Shown here piece by piece: positions 5,279 to 6,361 of a DNA stretch of 6,361 nt; within the stretch, counting starts at the first letter, position 1; every line of letters starts with the position of its first letter. The notes beneath the pieces were generated by a model, which was not told where the DNA came from, made no database searches, and worked only from the letters and a program-made list of their open reading frames with translations. This DNA is from Bacteroidota bacterium. GTDB lineage: Bacteria; Bacteroidota; Bacteroidia; Chitinophagales; Chitinophagaceae. Made by a program: the position numbers and the translations under genes. Location of the stretch: positions 1-6,361 of the forward strand of contig JAGWPQ010000668.1 in the NCBI GenBank assembly GCA_028877045.1, written 5' to 3'.

Positions 5279-6361
5279 ATGAAAAAAAATGTACCTCTAC
5301 GGGGGTCAGTACATGCCAATGAATTCCTAAAATTTCTACTGGTTATGAAGCTTGCCATTTTGCTAACGTTATTTACTGCTTATCAGGTTCAAGGGGGTGT
5401 GTTTGGACAATCAATCAACGTAAACGCCAAACAAACCGAAATTAAAAAGATCCTCAACGGTATTGAAAGAAACGGGGATGTGAGATTTCTTTATAACTAC
5501 GAATTGTCATCACTCAAAACTAAAGTAGATTTCAAAGCTGAGAATTTACCACTAACGACTGCTCTTGATAAACTTTTTGTGAATACTGAATTGACCTATA
5601 AAATTTTGGAAAACAATTTAGTAGTTGTAATGGCAAAAGGATATGACGCAAAGTTTGCTGATGTTATAAAAGTTACCGGTAGAGTGACAGGCGAAAATAA
5701 TGAGCCATTATCAGGAGTTTCGGTGTTGATCAAAGGAACCAATAAAGGAACATCGACTGACAATAACGGTATCTATACAATAAGTGCCGATAAAACCGCC
5801 GTTTTAGCTTTTTCTTATATTGGTTATGAGGCAAAAGAAGTTCCTGTTCAGGGAGAACAAGTAGTGAATGTAAAATTGGCTCTTTCTGCTAAAATATTAG
5901 ATCAGGTAGTAGTAGTGGGTTATGGTACGCAAAAGAAAAGTGTTGTTACAGGTTCAATTGCCAGTGTTAAAGCAAAAGACCTGGAAGATATGCCTGTAAC
6001 CCGTTTGGAAGATGCCCTAAAGGGCAGAACATCCGGGGTAACTGTTTCTTCAAATTCAGGTGCACCTGGAACAGCTTCTACCATTATGATTCGTGGCGTA
6101 ACGTCCATCAATAACTTTGATCCTTTATATGTTGTTGACGGAGTTCCTGTAGCCGGTGGTATTGATTATTTGAATGCTTCGGATATAGAATCTATAGAAG
6201 TATTGAAAGATGCTGCATCTGCTGCTATCTACGGTACAAAGGCTGCATCAGGTGTTATTTTGGTTTCAACAAAGAAAGGTAAGGCAGGATCTATACGTGT
6301 TAATCTGGCTTCTTATTATGGTACCCAAGCTCCTGCAAAAACGCTTAAATTATTGAATGCA
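5279..6361 (+). CDS. SusC/RagA-like TonB-dependent receptor with STN signalling domain (N-terminal part, cut by window end)
   Basis: An open frame of 361 codons runs off the right edge with no stop. Residues 1-44 form a long signal peptide: a basic N-region, then VMKLAILLTLFTAY and a likely cleavage near VFGQ. The STN domain spans about 46-118 (INVNAKQTEIKKIL, then FLYNYELSSLKTKVDFKAE, then LTYKILENNLVVV). A carboxypeptidase-D-like domain spans about 132-202 (GRVTGENNEPLSGVSVLIKG, then DNNGIYTISA). The SusC-type TonB-box stretch VVVVGYGTQKKSVVTGSI sits at 210-227. The plug domain spans about 230-335 (LEDALKGRTSGVTV, then DPLYVVDGVPV, then SIEVLKDAASAAIYGTKAAS and GVILVSTKKG). Full family members are roughly 1000-1150 residues, so about two thirds is missing. 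Such receptors sit in the outer membrane under a SusD lipoprotein lid and import oligosaccharides or peptides; an STN domain marks those that also signal to a FecR-type anti-sigma factor. The ATG at 5279 is chosen over the internal ATG at 5345, which would still leave a signal peptide but drops the usual 'MKKNVPLR' lead. Substrate unknown. Confidence 0.95.
   Translation, partial: MKKNVPLRGSVHANEFLKFLLVMKLAILLTLFTAYQVQGGVFGQSINVNAKQTEIKKILNGIERNGDVRFLYNYELSSLKTKVDFKAENLPLTTALDKLFVNTELTYKILENNLVVVMAKGYDAKFADVIKVTGRVTGENNEPLSGVSVLIKGTNKGTSTDNNGIYTISADKTAVLAFSYIGYEAKEVPVQGEQVVNVKLALSAKILDQVVVVGYGTQKKSVVTGSIASVKAKDLEDMPVTRLEDALKGRTSGVTVSSNSGAPGTASTIMIRGVTSINNFDPLYVVDGVPVAGGIDYLNASDIESIEVLKDAASAAIYGTKAASGVILVSTKKGKAGSIRVNLASYYGTQAPAKTLKLLNA

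Noticed and set aside
5920..6111. Minus-strand open frame of 63 codons opposite the susC-like gene
   Set aside because: It is antisense to the conserved SusC TonB-box and plug region, so it is explained by the real gene.
1..6361. CRISPR array, tRNA, rRNA, insertion sequence or phage remnant
   Set aside because: I found no regularly spaced repeats, cloverleaf with CCA-type end, transposase-like frame or terminal inverted repeats anywhere in the window.

Overview
The window looks like chromosome from a Bacteroidota bacterium, most likely a Chitinophagaceae-type or related Sphingobacteriia/Chitinophagia lineage. The evidence is an AT-rich sequence, starts without a clear Shine-Dalgarno, a match to the TAnnTTTG -7 promoter element, a SusC/RagA-type receptor, and a FecI-like sigma / FecR-like anti-sigma pair whose FecR has the Bacteroidota-type C-terminal domain. 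This assignment is inferred from gene content, not from a marker gene.

Layout. (1) Positions 1-705, + strand: the 3' end of a large gene resembling the C-terminus of BNR/sortilin-like 'glycosyl hydrolase' beta-propeller proteins. (2) Positions 728-767: a 17-bp-stem hairpin that probably terminates both convergent genes; the stop codon of the minus-strand gene lies inside its stem. (3) Positions 758-3202, - strand: a complete 814-aa TonB-dependent receptor with a carboxypeptidase-D-like N-terminal domain but no STN signalling domain. (4) Positions 3203-3369: a divergent intergenic region with a good -7 element (3331-3338) facing right. (5) Positions 3403-3978, + strand: an ECF sigma factor. 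(6) Positions 4031-5158, + strand: a FecR-family anti-sigma factor with one transmembrane helix. (7) Positions 5159-5278: an untranslated stretch with two RNA hairpins and three A7 tracts. (8) Positions 5279-6361, + strand: the first 361 codons of a SusC/RagA-like receptor carrying an STN domain, running off the right edge.

How the genes work together (inferred from known families): the last three genes form a cell-surface signalling unit. Substrate binding by the SusC-like receptor would be passed through its periplasmic STN domain to the FecR-like protein in the inner membrane, which would release or activate the ECF sigma factor to transcribe the receptor and whatever follows it, normally a SusD-like lipoprotein and degradative enzymes. 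The substrate cannot be read from this window. The divergent 814-aa receptor lacks the STN domain and is probably an independent transporter.

I see no mobile element, CRISPR array, tRNA or rRNA. The architecture is a well-known type. The less ordinary items are the structured fecR-susC leader, the Gly-Thr site in the anti-sigma factor and the shared terminator that overlaps coding sequence.
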